17,999 nt of DNA from Alphaproteobacteria bacterium UBA1218. GTDB taxonomy: Bacteria; Pseudomonadota; Alphaproteobacteria; Rs-D84. The position numbers were made by a program, and so were the translations under genes. Every line of letters starts with the position of its first letter. The stretch's first letter is position 1. Shown in pieces: positions 1 to 9,294 of the stretch. The notes beneath the pieces were generated by a model, which made no database searches, was not told the DNA's origin, and saw only the letters and a program-made list of their open reading frames with translations. The stretch is from positions 1 through 17,999 of the forward strand of contig DBXG01000027.1 of NCBI GenBank assembly GCA_002309215.1. Reading direction: 5' to 3'.

Positions 1-72
1 GTTTTTATATTGAATTCTTGCCAAAGGTATGACATATTTATATCCGAATTATTTATATGACTATATAAATAG

Positions 73-78
73 TATAAT
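73..78 (+). promoter_or_regulatory. possible -10 box for ychF
   Basis: An exact TATAAT lies 43 bases before the ychF start. No good -35 box is visible at 16-18 bases upstream, and the whole 1-120 stretch is so AT-rich that chance matches are likely. Nothing else in 1-120 looks like a gene. This is a weak call based on the -10 match and on position alone. Confidence 0.35.
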
Positions 79-120
79 AATAAAAAATAAATAAAAAACA
101 ACTTTTATTGGTGAAAAGAT

Positions 121-1200
121 ATGGGATTTAATTGTGGTATAGTTGGTTTACCAAATGTTGGGAAATCTACACTGTTTAATGCTTTGACACAAAGTGCCGC
201 GGCTGATGCGCAAAATTATCCATTTTGTACGATAGAGCCAAATACAGGGCGTGTTGTTGTACCTGATGAAACTTTACATAATTTGGCGCGTGTCGCAGGG
301 GCAGAGCGTATTATACCAACACAACTTGAAATTGTTGATATTGCTGGTTTGGTCAAGGGTGCATCTGCTGGTGAAGGACTTGGTAATAAATTCTTGGCAA
401 ATATTTTATCAACAGACGCAATAATTCATGTTGTCAGATGTTTCGAGAATGATGATATTGTTCATGTAAATGGCAAAATAGACCCTTTGTTAGATATTGA
501 AACAATTGAAACCGAATTAATGTTGGCTGATTTAGAAAGTTTAGATAACCAAATAAAAAAACTGGAAAAAAAAGTTCATGGCCAAGACAAGAACGCAGCA
601 AAATTACTGGCTGATGCAAATGCTATAAAATCAGGTCTTGAAAAATCAATCCCTGCGAGATTACAAGAAACAGATGCTTCGCCTTTCAATTTATTAACGA
701 AAAAGCCGGTAATTTATGTTTGTAATGTTGAAGAATCTGCTGCTGCGACAGGTAATAAATATTCAGATATGGTGCGTGAAAAATACGGTTCTATTGCACC
801 GGTTTTAATTATATCCAGTAAAATAGAAATGGAAATCGCACAAATAACAGATATAAATGAAAGAAAAATGTTTTTACAAGAACTTGGTTTAACACAATCA
901 GGTCTAGATCAGGTTATTCATACAGGTTACGATACGCTTGGTTTACAGACATTTTATACTGTTGGACCAAAAGAAGCGCATGCATGGACAATTACCAAAG
1001 GTATGACCGCACCCCAGGCAGCAGGTAAAATACATACTGATTTTGAACGTGGTTTTATTCGTGCAGAAATAATTTCACCATCTGATTATATTGAATATGG
1101 TGGTGAAGTTGCTGTCAAAGATGCTGGTAAAATGAGGCTGGTTGGCAAAGAATATGTTATGCAAGATGGTGATATATGTCATTTCTTGTTTAATGTGTAA
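121..1200 (+). CDS. ychF: redox-/ribosome-associated ATPase YchF (OLA1 family)
   Basis: This is a P-loop protein of the Obg-related YchF/OLA1 family, which prefers ATP to GTP, associates with ribosomes and is linked to translation and stress responses. The 359-residue length matches the family (E. coli about 363). Visible motifs are the Walker A loop GLPNVGKS at residues 9-16, the G3 motif DIAGL from residue 73, and NVEE at residues 202-205 where true GTPases carry NKxD; that change is the family hallmark behind the ATP preference. A coiled-coil insertion lies at about 125-175 and a C-terminal TGS domain at about 276-358 (FYTVGPKEAHAWTI). The ATG at 121 is preceded by a GGTGAAAAG ribosome-binding site. 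The gene is transcribed alone and converges on dnaG. Its function is securely assigned from family identity; its exact cellular role is less settled. Confidence 0.97.
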   Translation: MGFNCGIVGLPNVGKSTLFNALTQSAAADAQNYPFCTIEPNTGRVVVPDETLHNLARVAGAERIIPTQLEIVDIAGLVKGASAGEGLGNKFLANILSTDAIIHVVRCFENDDIVHVNGKIDPLLDIETIETELMLADLESLDNQIKKLEKKVHGQDKNAAKLLADANAIKSGLEKSIPARLQETDASPFNLLTKKPVIYVCNVEESAAATGNKYSDMVREKYGSIAPVLIISSKIEMEIAQITDINERKMFLQELGLTQSGLDQVIHTGYDTLGLQTFYTVGPKEAHAWTITKGMTAPQAAGKIHTDFERGFIRAEIISPSDYIEYGGEVAVKDAGKMRLVGKEYVMQDGDICHFLFNV

Positions 1201-1211
1201 AAAATAAAAAG

Positions 1212-1246
1212 CCGGCTTTTTTGATAAAAATATACAAAAAGGCCGG
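1212..1246. terminator. bidirectional intrinsic terminator between ychF and dnaG
   Basis: A 12-base-pair stem joins 1212-1223 and 1235-1246 (CCGGCTTTTTTG with CAAAAAGGCCGG, one G-U wobble), with an 11-base loop. T-rich tracts follow on both strands: TATTTTTT on the + side and CTTTTTATTTTT on the - side. It sits just past the ychF stop and 7 bases past the dnaG stop, so it can end both convergent transcripts. A second, smaller perfect palindrome, AAAAGCCGGCTTTT, overlaps its left arm. Confidence 0.85.
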
Positions 1247-1252
1247 TATTTT

Positions 1253-2878
1253 TTATTTGTTATTCATATCTAATAATAATTCTAATTTTTCATGTGTTTC
1301 TTTGATTTTTTCGTCAATTTCTTTGATTTTTTCAATATTTGATTCCGAATTATTCAATAAATCAGACAAAATTTGTTGTTTTTCTTGGTCTAATTTTTGG
1401 ATATATTTTTGTAGTTTAAAAGAAACAATGAATTTTTCAGCATTTTCTGGACTTAAATCTGATTTTGGCGCATCTTCATCAAAATGTATATTTAATGAAG
1501 ATAAAAAATCCAAATGTTTTTCAGATATCTCGGGATAAGTCTGAACAATAGATTTTATAATATTTATTGTCATAGAATCTGTATCAGGTAATTCTATTTC
1601 TGGTGTATATTTTTCTTTTTTCCATTTATGCCACTGGTTAAATTTACGCCCATTATATTCTTGTTCAATTTCATTTTGGAATATTTTATCAGTAATCTTG
1701 GATAAACACTCTTTCAAGAATTTATCTGCCTGGGTGCGACCATTTGGTGTGTTTATTAAATAGTTTTTATTCACATTATCCCATAAAAAATCAATCAAAG
1801 GGACAGCGTTATCAATGATTTTTTTCATCGCTGGTTCGCCTTGATTTTTCAATATTTCATCAGGATCTTTTCCACCAGAAACAAAAGCAAAACGAACATC
1901 AGAATTATCACGTAAAAACGGTAAAACCAGCGTACACGCCCGCATAGCGGCTTTTTGTCCTGCATTATCACCATCAAAACAAAATACAATATTACGATTT
2001 GATTTACATAAAATTGCAACATGATCTTCGGTCAAAGCGGTACCAAGTGGCGCAACAGTTTCAGAAAAACCATGATTTTGCATTTGAATTGCGTCTATTT
2101 GCCCTTCGACAACAATACTGCGATTTTGGCGGTGTATTGCATCACGTGCAAAATTAAAACCGAAAATAGTCTGTCTTTTGTGAAATAATTCTGTATCTGT
2201 TGTGTTTATGTATTTTGGTTCGCTTCCATCCAAAGAACGCCCAGAAAAAGCAACAATTTGACCATGTGCATTGAATATAGGGAACATTAATTTATCACGA
2301 AAAAAATCATACGGCCCATAGTCACCAACGCGTACAAGACCTGTGGCAACAAGTTTATCAACCTTTGTATTAGCAAATTTTGATGAAATAATATTATTTT
2401 TTGGTGCATAACCAATTCTGTATTTTTTTATCATTTCATCAGAAAAACCACGTTTTTTGATGTAATCTAACGCGACTTTGCCAATTTCTGTATACAATAA
2501 ATCTTGATATATCTGTGCAGCAGATTCTGTGATTTTTACATAATTTTCCTCGGCTTGTTTTTGTTCTGGTGTTTTTTGTTTTAATTCTGGCATTTTTATA
2601 CCTGCCATGTTCGCCAGTTCAGATATAGCCGTCTTGAAATCTATATTTTCAGATTTCATAGTGAAAGAAATAATATCACCATGTTCACCACAACCAAAAC
2701 AATGATAAAAACCTTTTTCTTCGGAAACAGAAAAAGACGGTGTTTTTTCATTATGAAACGGGCAACATCCCCAATAATTTTGTCCTTTTTTAGTAAGGGG
2801 GATTTTGCGTCCAATAACATCAACCAAAGATAACCTTTGTCTTAATTCATCTGTAAAAGAATTATCAAACTTAGCCAA
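1253..2878 (-). CDS. dnaG: DNA primase DnaG
   Basis: DnaG makes the RNA primers for replication and works with the replicative helicase. The protein has 541 residues (E. coli 581). The N-terminal CHC2 zinc-binding domain is intact, with C39, H42, C60 and C63. The catalytic core follows, and its TOPRIM signatures are visible as EGQID (E258, D262) and DGDNAG (D302, D304). The C-terminal part from about 430 on is short, helical and charged, ending in a likely coiled coil, so the helicase-interaction domain looks divergent or reduced. The start is a TTG at 2878-2876, placed directly after the topA TAG. That start is favoured because similarity to primases (FDNSFTDELRQRL) begins at residue 4, the upstream in-frame codon is a stop, and the next in-frame ATG lies inside the domain. 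It is the last gene of the mreC-to-dnaG run. A weak purine-rich stretch in the topA tail is the only ribosome-binding site seen, so coupling to topA translation is likely. Confidence 0.96.
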   Translation of the reverse strand: MAKFDNSFTDELRQRLSLVDVIGRKIPLTKKGQNYWGCCPFHNEKTPSFSVSEEKGFYHCFGCGEHGDIISFTMKSENIDFKTAISELANMAGIKMPELKQKTPEQKQAEENYVKITESAAQIYQDLLYTEIGKVALDYIKKRGFSDEMIKKYRIGYAPKNNIISSKFANTKVDKLVATGLVRVGDYGPYDFFRDKLMFPIFNAHGQIVAFSGRSLDGSEPKYINTTDTELFHKRQTIFGFNFARDAIHRQNRSIVVEGQIDAIQMQNHGFSETVAPLGTALTEDHVAILCKSNRNIVFCFDGDNAGQKAAMRACTLVLPFLRDNSDVRFAFVSGGKDPDEILKNQGEPAMKKIIDNAVPLIDFLWDNVNKNYLINTPNGRTQADKFLKECLSKITDKIFQNEIEQEYNGRKFNQWHKWKKEKYTPEIELPDTDSMTINIIKSIVQTYPEISEKHLDFLSSLNIHFDEDAPKSDLSPENAEKFIVSFKLQKYIQKLDQEKQQILSDLLNNSESNIEKIKEIDEKIKETHEKLELLLDMNNK

Positions 2879-5110
2879 CTATTTATTCTTTTTGTTAAAC
2901 GATTGTTTATTTGATTTCTTGTTATTTATTAATTTTATTGCCTCATCCAGACTTGGTTTTTCTTTCACAGAAACATTTACACGATTTGATGATAAATATG
3001 GACCATATCTGCCATCTGGATAATAATAAATTGGTTTATCTGTTTCAGGGTTTTTACCTAAAATAATCGGTTCAACTTTTTTCTTTTCACCACTTAACAA
3101 TTCTTTCGCTATATCCAAAGTTATTGTTTCAATATTATATTTTTTAGCGGATACATTTTTTTCACCGTTTGTGACATACGGCCCATATTTACCAATCCGA
3201 AACACAATATTTTCACCCAATTCTTTTTCTGTTTTTTCTGAACTGGCATCAAAAATATCATTTGATAATTTCATAGTATAATTACACTTTGGATAATCAC
3301 TACATCCAACAAAAGGTCCAAATTTAGATAATTTTATACCAAGTTTAGAACCGCATTTTGGACATATATCTTTGCCGTCTTGAAATAAATGGTCATGCAT
3401 AAAATCGTTTACTTTGTCTATAACATCTGCAATTTTGATACCACGTGCAGATTCAATCATATCGTTTGTTGGATTCCAAAAAGATTTTAGTGATGATAAT
3501 TTATCTTTTATACCATTTGAAACATCGTCCAAAGTATCTTCTGTTTTTGCGGTAAAGTTAACATCAACCAAATCTTTGAAATAATTAGCCAGATAAGAAA
3601 TCAAAACCCAGCCAGCAGTTGTTGGATGAAAACGATGTTGTTTGTCTTGTTCAACATATTTTCTGTCTACAATAGTACTCATAATCGTTGCATATGTTGA
3701 TGGGCGCCCAATACCAAGTTCTTCAAGTTTTTTAACCAATGATGCTTCTGTAAATCTTGCAGGTGGTTGTGTAAAATGTTGTTCAGATTTTAAGGATTTT
3801 ATTTCAATATTATCATTGATGTTTAATTCTGGTAATTTTACATTATCGTCATCTTTATCATCATCGTTATCTTCAATATAAACTTTCATAAAACCATCAA
3901 AAGTACGTGTCGTTCCAACACAATGGAATGTCGCATTTTTTGTATCTATATCAACAGACACAGAATCAAATTCTGCATTTGTCATTTGACACGCAATCGT
4001 TCTTTTCCATATTAATTCATACAATTTCAATTCATCGCCAGATAATTCGACCTTTTGTTCCAGAAAATGTGTAGGACGAATTGCTTCGTGTGCTTCCTGG
4101 GCATTTTTAGATTTGGTCACATATATATTTGGTGTTTTTGGAACAAATCTATCGCCATACTCTTTGGATATATATTCACGAATTTCGTTTACAGCCTCTA
4201 CTGATAAATTCGTAGCATCAGTTCGCATATATGTAATAAAACCTTGTTCATATAATTTTTGTGCGGTCGCCATTGTTCTTTTAGATGAAAAATGCAATTT
4301 ACGTGCAGCCTCTTGCTGTAATGTCGATGTTGTAAACGGTGCAGATGCGTGTCTTTGTGTTTTCTTTTTATCTATCTGTGAAACAATAGCATTTGTTGGT
4401 GTGTTAATAGATGATGTGATTTCATCGACCATTTTTTTATTTTCTATGGTCATACGGTCAATTTTCTTGCCATTAAACCTTACAAGGTTTGCAGAAAAAT
4501 TTGTTTTATTAAAACAACAATTTGCGTCCACAGACCAATATTCAACAGGCTTGAAAGATTCGATTTCTTTTTCTCTGTCGACAACTAATTTAACAGCAAC
4601 AGATTGTACGCGTCCGGCAGATTTCCCAAGGTTGCGCCACCAAAGCAAAGGCGAAACACCAAAACCAATTAAATAATCTAATATTCTGCGAACCATATAA
4701 GCATCAACCAAGTTATTATCAATTTCACGTGGATTTTTTAGTGCTTCAATTATAGCGTTTTTTGTAATTTCATGAAAAGCAACGCGATAGACAGGTTTGT
4801 CATTTATAACTTTGCGTGTGTTCAATATATCGTTTAGGTGCCATGCAATAGCTTCCCCTTCGCGGTCAGGATCGGATGCCAAATATATTGCATCTGCTTT
4901 TTTCAATTCATCAATAATCAGTTTAATCTGTTTTTCTTTGCCGGGCATTATTTGCCATTTTGGTTTGAAATCATGTTCTATATCAACACTGCCAGATTCT
5001 GGGACTAAATCACGAACATGCCCAATAGATGCAACAACACGCCAATCTTTGCCAAGGTATTTTTCAATTGTTTTTGCTTTTGATGGAGATTCAACGATAA
5101 GTAAATTCAT
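2879..5110 (-). CDS. topA: DNA topoisomerase I (type IA)
   Basis: TopA relaxes negative supercoils by passing strands through a transient nick held on a tyrosine. The 743-residue protein opens with the TOPRIM domain (MNLLIVESPSKAKTIEKYL), has the acidic cluster DPDREGE at 80-86, and carries the catalytic tyrosine Y294 in FITYMRTDATNLS. The C-terminal part has one four-cysteine zinc-binding motif (CPKC, then GCSDYPKC, from about residue 617) followed by two topoisomerase C-terminal repeats marked by KYGPYVTNG and RYGPYLSSN, and a lysine/asparagine-rich tail. It is somewhat shorter than many proteobacterial TopA proteins, which carry more C-terminal modules. The ATG at 5110 lies 3 bases after the rodA stop, with an AGGG ribosome-binding site inside the rodA 3' end. 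It ends in TAG and dnaG begins on the very next base. Confidence 0.97.
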   Translation of the reverse strand: MNLLIVESPSKAKTIEKYLGKDWRVVASIGHVRDLVPESGSVDIEHDFKPKWQIMPGKEKQIKLIIDELKKADAIYLASDPDREGEAIAWHLNDILNTRKVINDKPVYRVAFHEITKNAIIEALKNPREIDNNLVDAYMVRRILDYLIGFGVSPLLWWRNLGKSAGRVQSVAVKLVVDREKEIESFKPVEYWSVDANCCFNKTNFSANLVRFNGKKIDRMTIENKKMVDEITSSINTPTNAIVSQIDKKKTQRHASAPFTTSTLQQEAARKLHFSSKRTMATAQKLYEQGFITYMRTDATNLSVEAVNEIREYISKEYGDRFVPKTPNIYVTKSKNAQEAHEAIRPTHFLEQKVELSGDELKLYELIWKRTIACQMTNAEFDSVSVDIDTKNATFHCVGTTRTFDGFMKVYIEDNDDDKDDDNVKLPELNINDNIEIKSLKSEQHFTQPPARFTEASLVKKLEELGIGRPSTYATIMSTIVDRKYVEQDKQHRFHPTTAGWVLISYLANYFKDLVDVNFTAKTEDTLDDVSNGIKDKLSSLKSFWNPTNDMIESARGIKIADVIDKVNDFMHDHLFQDGKDICPKCGSKLGIKLSKFGPFVGCSDYPKCNYTMKLSNDIFDASSEKTEKELGENIVFRIGKYGPYVTNGEKNVSAKKYNIETITLDIAKELLSGEKKKVEPIILGKNPETDKPIYYYPDGRYGPYLSSNRVNVSVKEKPSLDEAIKLINNKKSNKQSFNKKNK

Positions 5111-5113
5111 TTT

Positions 5114-6259
5114 CTAAAACCCTTTGGATGATAATTGTTGATCTTTGTGGATTTGCGCATTTTGACATAAACCAAAACCAAACAGTAAAGATATCAAACT
5201 GCTGCCCCCAAAAGACATAAGTGGCAAAGGAACACCAACTGTTGGTAATAATCCCAATACCATAGAGATATTTATAAAATAATAAATGAAAAAGTTCAAC
5301 ATAAAACCAAAACAAATTAGTTGTCCAAATCTGTTCCTGCATTTTTTCGCAGACCAAAATAGTATTATCACAATAAATGTATAAATCATCAATAATGTAA
5401 ATGCACCAATAAATCCGAACTCTTCGCCAAGCATAGTGAATATAAAATCGGTTTGTTTTTCTGGCAGGAAAGATTGCTGAGATTGGGTTCCAGACATATA
5501 CCCTTTGCCAACAAATCCCCCAGAACCAAAGGCTATTTTTGCTTGATTTATTTGATAGCCTGCCCCACGTGAATCGCGTTCAGGATTTAGAAAAGTTATA
5601 ATTCTATCGCGTTGATAATTATGCATCGCACCATACCAAATAGCTGGCGCGGCCAGCAAACCCAATATAAACATTATCAAAAACCATTTTTTATTCGCCC
5701 CAACAATATAAAATATACCCAAAGTTATCAGCGCCAAAGATATTCCAGTCCCTAAATCTGGCTGTAAAGCAATGAACATAAAAGGCACAATAAACATGCC
5801 AATTGGAATCAGATAATTCTTAAATTGTGATAATTCTGTGGAATTAAACCATGCAAAATATCGTGCCAAAGCCAAAACAAAAGTGATTTTTATAAACTCA
5901 GATGGTTGAATGTTTACAAACCCAAAGGATAACCAACGTTGTGCCCCACCACCAACACTGCCGACAAAAGTCACCAGAATAATCAAAATCAATGCTATAA
6001 TATACCAAACATAGGCGGATTTTATCCAAAACTTTATATTAGAAAAAGAAACAACAAAAAATATTCCCATACAAAAAACAATTTTCAATAATTGTGATAT
6101 TGCAAATGGAAACCAAGATCCACCACCTGCACTGAACAATACAACCAAAGATATCAACAAAACAACACACATAGGTATAAACAATGGCCATGAAAAACGT
6201 GATAATTTTTCACGAAAACTCATCATATTTGCATTAGAAACTCGTGTTGTAGATTGCAT
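5114..6259 (-). CDS. rodA: peptidoglycan glycosyltransferase RodA (SEDS family)
   Basis: RodA is the polytopic SEDS enzyme that polymerises lipid II into glycan strands during cell elongation, working as a pair with PBP2. The 381-residue protein has the expected dense run of membrane segments from about residue 25 to the end. It carries the conserved QPDLGTG loop (166-172) and FLPEKQTDFIFTMLGEEFG (265-283), in which D271 matches the catalytic aspartate of the family. The extracytoplasmic NPERDSRGAGYQINQAKIA segment (225-243) is also typical. The ATG at 6259 follows the mrdA stop after one base, and an AAGGAG ribosome-binding site sits at the end of mrdA. RodA rather than FtsW is supported by the PBP2 partner immediately upstream and the mre genes beyond it. 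Confidence 0.96.
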   Translation of the reverse strand: MQSTTRVSNANMMSFREKLSRFSWPLFIPMCVVLLISLVVLFSAGGGSWFPFAISQLLKIVFCMGIFFVVSFSNIKFWIKSAYVWYIIALILIILVTFVGSVGGGAQRWLSFGFVNIQPSEFIKITFVLALARYFAWFNSTELSQFKNYLIPIGMFIVPFMFIALQPDLGTGISLALITLGIFYIVGANKKWFLIMFILGLLAAPAIWYGAMHNYQRDRIITFLNPERDSRGAGYQINQAKIAFGSGGFVGKGYMSGTQSQQSFLPEKQTDFIFTMLGEEFGFIGAFTLLMIYTFIVIILFWSAKKCRNRFGQLICFGFMLNFFIYYFINISMVLGLLPTVGVPLPLMSFGGSSLISLLFGFGLCQNAQIHKDQQLSSKGF

Positions 6260-6260
6260 T

Positions 6261-8027
6261 TTACTTTAATAACTCCTTGAATATATTTGCAGTTGCACGT
6301 GCAGCGGGTGTTGATCCGCCAGCATGTTCCATTATGACGCATACAGCATATTTTGGGGCGTTTGTAGGTGCATAACCAACAAACAAACCATGATTTCGTA
6401 GATTCCATTTTAATTGTTCAGTGGTTAAAACGCCACTTTGTCTTTCAGATTTCGATATATTACGAACCTGAGAAGTGCCTGTTTTGCCACCCATTTTTTT
6501 ACCATTTATATTTATTGCGCTACCAGATGCCGTTCCACCTTTCTTTGTCACTTCTTCAAGGCCGTTCAAGACAAGTTTAATGTTTTTATCTTGAATACCA
6601 AGGTTATTAAATTTTGTTTTTTTATTGTCATACATAAGATGTGGAACAACCTTTTTATTAGATGCAACACGCGCCATCATCACAGCGAGTTGTAAACAAT
6701 TTGTTAAAATAAACCCCTGTCCAATACCTGAAATAATTGTATCCCCATGAACCCATGCGGAACCAATGTTTTTTTCCTTCCACTTTCTATCCGGCATAAT
6801 TCCGGGCATTTCATTTATTAAAATGTTATCCATATATTTTTGGTTTAACCCAAGTTTTAATGCCATGGATTTAATAGCATCAATACCTATGCGTAAAGCA
6901 ATCTGGTAAAAATATGTATCGCAAGAATGTTTAAGTGCACCGATTAAATCAACCCAGCCATGTCCGTCTTTTTCCCAGCAATGATATTTATGGTTGCCGT
7001 ATTCCCAATATCCGGGACAAAATATCTTCTCGGTCGGGGTAATCGCACCGCTTTCAAGCGCAGCCAACGCAACAACAATTTTGAAAGTGGAACCTGGTGG
7101 GTATAACCCTTCAATAGTCTTATTCATAAATGGTTTTGCAACATCACCCAATAAAGACGATATATATTCATCACCATCGTCTGTCTTGAAAACATTAGGA
7201 TCAAAACTTGGTGTTGATGCCATTGCTAATATATTACCATTTTCTATGTCGATAACAACACCACAGCCTGCACGATTCATCGCCAAAGAATCATATAAAA
7301 CCTTTTGGACATCTTCTTTGATTGTTAGTTTTATATCTTTTCCAGGCTTTGGTGGAATAAATTGTGATTTATCTTCGCCTGTAATGCGTCCAACTGCGTT
7401 TGACACTAAAACAGTTCGCCCTGTTTCGCCAAACAAAGTGTCATTAAACTTTTTTTCAAGACCGGTTATACCTGTTGAAAAAAATGGTGCGTTTGGGACA
7501 GTTTTCTTTGGAACACCAACATAACCAAATATTTGTGCCCCTGCAGGTCCCATTTCATATACACGTGAAAAACCTGTGGATATGTGCATCCCTGGGATAT
7601 TTTTAGCCGCCAATTTTGCAAGAGTATTCCAATCAGAACTTTCGCTGATTAATACAGGTTGAAACGCTTGTTGTTTTTTTATGTTGCGCCAGATTCTGGT
7701 AACTGTTTTTTCGCGTAAGTTTAATTCTTTTGCAACAGTGTCGACCAAATTGTTCAAATCTTCCGCTTCTTCTGGTATGATATAAATCCTGTATACAGCG
7801 GTATCTCTGGATATAACAGTTCCCGATTCTGATAATATATTACCACGTTTTGGCATAGTCGTTTGAACACGAAACGAATTATTTTCGCTTTTTCGTGTGT
7901 ATTCTTTATAGTTGAAAACTTGCATCTGCAACATTCTTAAAACCAGAACAGAAGTCAATATTGCGCCACCTGTCAAAAACAGTGTGCTGCGTCTGTCAAA
8001 AGTGCGTGCGACTTCTGTATCTATCAT
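6261..8027 (-). CDS. mrdA: penicillin-binding protein 2, elongation-specific transpeptidase
   Basis: PBP2 cross-links the glycan made by RodA along the lateral wall. The 588-residue protein has one N-terminal membrane anchor (about 15-35), a pedestal/dimerisation region containing RGNILSESG (61-69), and a C-terminal penicillin-binding transpeptidase domain. Its motifs are S313-T-F-K316 (active-site serine and lysine), S368-C-D370 (the SxD form usual in PBP2), and K515-T-G517. Length and motif spacing are normal for PBP2. The ATG at 8027 overlaps the mreD stop in an ATGA arrangement, which points to translational coupling. It belongs to the mreC-mreD-mrdA-rodA elongation cluster. Confidence 0.97.
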   Translation of the reverse strand: MIDTEVARTFDRRSTLFLTGGAILTSVLVLRMLQMQVFNYKEYTRKSENNSFRVQTTMPKRGNILSESGTVISRDTAVYRIYIIPEEAEDLNNLVDTVAKELNLREKTVTRIWRNIKKQQAFQPVLISESSDWNTLAKLAAKNIPGMHISTGFSRVYEMGPAGAQIFGYVGVPKKTVPNAPFFSTGITGLEKKFNDTLFGETGRTVLVSNAVGRITGEDKSQFIPPKPGKDIKLTIKEDVQKVLYDSLAMNRAGCGVVIDIENGNILAMASTPSFDPNVFKTDDGDEYISSLLGDVAKPFMNKTIEGLYPPGSTFKIVVALAALESGAITPTEKIFCPGYWEYGNHKYHCWEKDGHGWVDLIGALKHSCDTYFYQIALRIGIDAIKSMALKLGLNQKYMDNILINEMPGIMPDRKWKEKNIGSAWVHGDTIISGIGQGFILTNCLQLAVMMARVASNKKVVPHLMYDNKKTKFNNLGIQDKNIKLVLNGLEEVTKKGGTASGSAININGKKMGGKTGTSQVRNISKSERQSGVLTTEQLKWNLRNHGLFVGYAPTNAPKYAVCVIMEHAGGSTPAARATANIFKELLK

Positions 8028-8473
8028 TTTTCAATCCGTTTATCTAATGCTGTTATAGGTATATATAAAACACTCAACCATATAAATAACCATAAATTAT
8101 TTGATATAACAACAAGATTTAACCCAGAAAACATCAATATAAAAAATCCAAAACCTATAAAAGTCATGAATAAATACAGACCGTCTTTTGATGTATGTGT
8201 TGCATCTATGTAATTCTGAAATCCGTTTACTGCATAAAACAAGCAATACAAAATTGTCCAAAACAATGGCAGATTGCATCTGTAATCAATCAAAAAACAA
8301 ATAAACAAGCTGAACACAGGGAACCAATCAATCGGTTTAACAAAAGAATAAAAGAACACAGTTGTCAAAGCCAATATACCTGCTGGATTCGAGAAAGATG
8401 CAGACAGGCGCCATAAAATCAAAGTGATTAAAAATGGCCATATTTTTCTTAAAAAATAAACAACCTTGTTCAT
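8024..8473 (-). CDS. mreD: rod-shape-determining membrane protein MreD
   Basis: This is a 149-residue, very hydrophobic protein with about five or six predicted membrane segments (roughly 12-24, 33-48, 54-66, 70-84, 99-118 and 126-144). Sequence conservation in MreD is low, so the call rests on size, membrane topology and position between mreC and mrdA, where MreD is found in most rod-shaped bacteria. MreD is an inner-membrane component of the elongasome that contacts MreC and influences the PBP2-RodA pair. The ATG shares one base with the mreC stop (TAATG), and the 3' end overlaps mrdA by 4 bases. Confidence 0.85.
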   Translation of the reverse strand: MNKVVYFLRKIWPFLITLILWRLSASFSNPAGILALTTVFFYSFVKPIDWFPVFSLFICFLIDYRCNLPLFWTILYCLFYAVNGFQNYIDATHTSKDGLYLFMTFIGFGFFILMFSGLNLVVISNNLWLFIWLSVLYIPITALDKRIEK

Positions 8474-9294
8474 TATTGGTACGAATCTGAATTGTTATAT
8501 TTTAATACCATAACGCGCGATAATTGATTTGGACGCAAGACATCAACCTGTTTTTCGTCTTTCATATTGCCGATATATATTCCAGACGGTAAAATACCAC
8601 TGATATTGCTTGTCACCACACCCAAGCCTTTGCGTCCAACAAATTGTGGATCGCTGAAAAAGTTTATAAAAGACTTGTTCTTTCCGTTCCCTTGTAAAAA
8701 GCCAGAAATGTCAGAGCCTGTGATACGAACCGCAATATTTGTATCTGCGTCCATCAAAGAACGTACACGACAAAATTCAGAACCACAATCAATAATTGTT
8801 CCAACTAATCTGTTATCAAAAGATACAACGACCATACCGCGTTCAATTCCTGATTTTTTTCCACGATTTATTAAGAAAGTATTGTGATGAAACACAGAAT
8901 CATCAAATTGGATGTCTGCGATTACTGTCTTGAAAGGAGATGTGCGTTGTATATCAATTTCTTTTTTCAATTTTTGGTTTTCTTCGATTGCAACTTTGCA
9001 TGTATGCTGATTTGATAATGCTTCATCTAATTTTATGCGTAATTCTTTGTTTTCAGCGCGTATTTTTGATGTTTCACGAATCCAATCTGCACCCTGACCG
9101 ATAATGCGTATTGGCCAAGTGATAATATCGCCAACAAAATTTGCCACTGGTAAAACAATATGTGCCAAACCGTTCATGATTGCATAGTCAGGCTTTGCAA
9201 TCATAATATATATAATGAATACAGGCACAGCCACTGCTGCTAACACAGATTTCAAGATTTTTGTTAATTTATAAGATAATTTATCCTTGGTCAT
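8473..9294 (-). CDS. mreC: cell-shape-determining protein MreC
   Basis: MreC is a bitopic membrane protein that links the cytoskeleton and MreD to PBP2-RodA and helps activate wall synthesis. With the ATG at 9294 it has 273 residues: a short basic cytoplasmic tail, one membrane segment (about 15-34), a periplasmic coiled coil (about 72-112) and the two-lobed beta domain (about 120-265), whose family-typical stretch includes NRGKKSGIERGMVV. A longer reading frame begins at a TTG at 9330, but the extra 12 residues are not family-like, so the ATG is preferred. It is the first gene of the run ending in dnaG. No mreB lies upstream; the next gene is the divergent rpmI. Confidence 0.92.
   Translation of the reverse strand: MTKDKLSYKLTKILKSVLAAVAVPVFIIYIMIAKPDYAIMNGLAHIVLPVANFVGDIITWPIRIIGQGADWIRETSKIRAENKELRIKLDEALSNQHTCKVAIEENQKLKKEIDIQRTSPFKTVIADIQFDDSVFHHNTFLINRGKKSGIERGMVVVSFDNRLVGTIIDCGSEFCRVRSLMDADTNIAVRITGSDISGFLQGNGKNKSFINFFSDPQFVGRKGLGVVTSNISGILPSGIYIGNMKDEKQVDVLRPNQLSRVMVLKYNNSDSYQ

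Noticed and set aside
4113..4676. 187-codon open frame on the + strand
   Set aside because: It lies entirely antisense to topA, which has full family motifs; the peptide shows no recognisable domain, and such shadows are expected in AT-rich genes.
6994..7524. 176-codon open frame on the + strand
   Set aside because: It is antisense to the transpeptidase domain of mrdA and has no ribosome-binding site or recognisable content.
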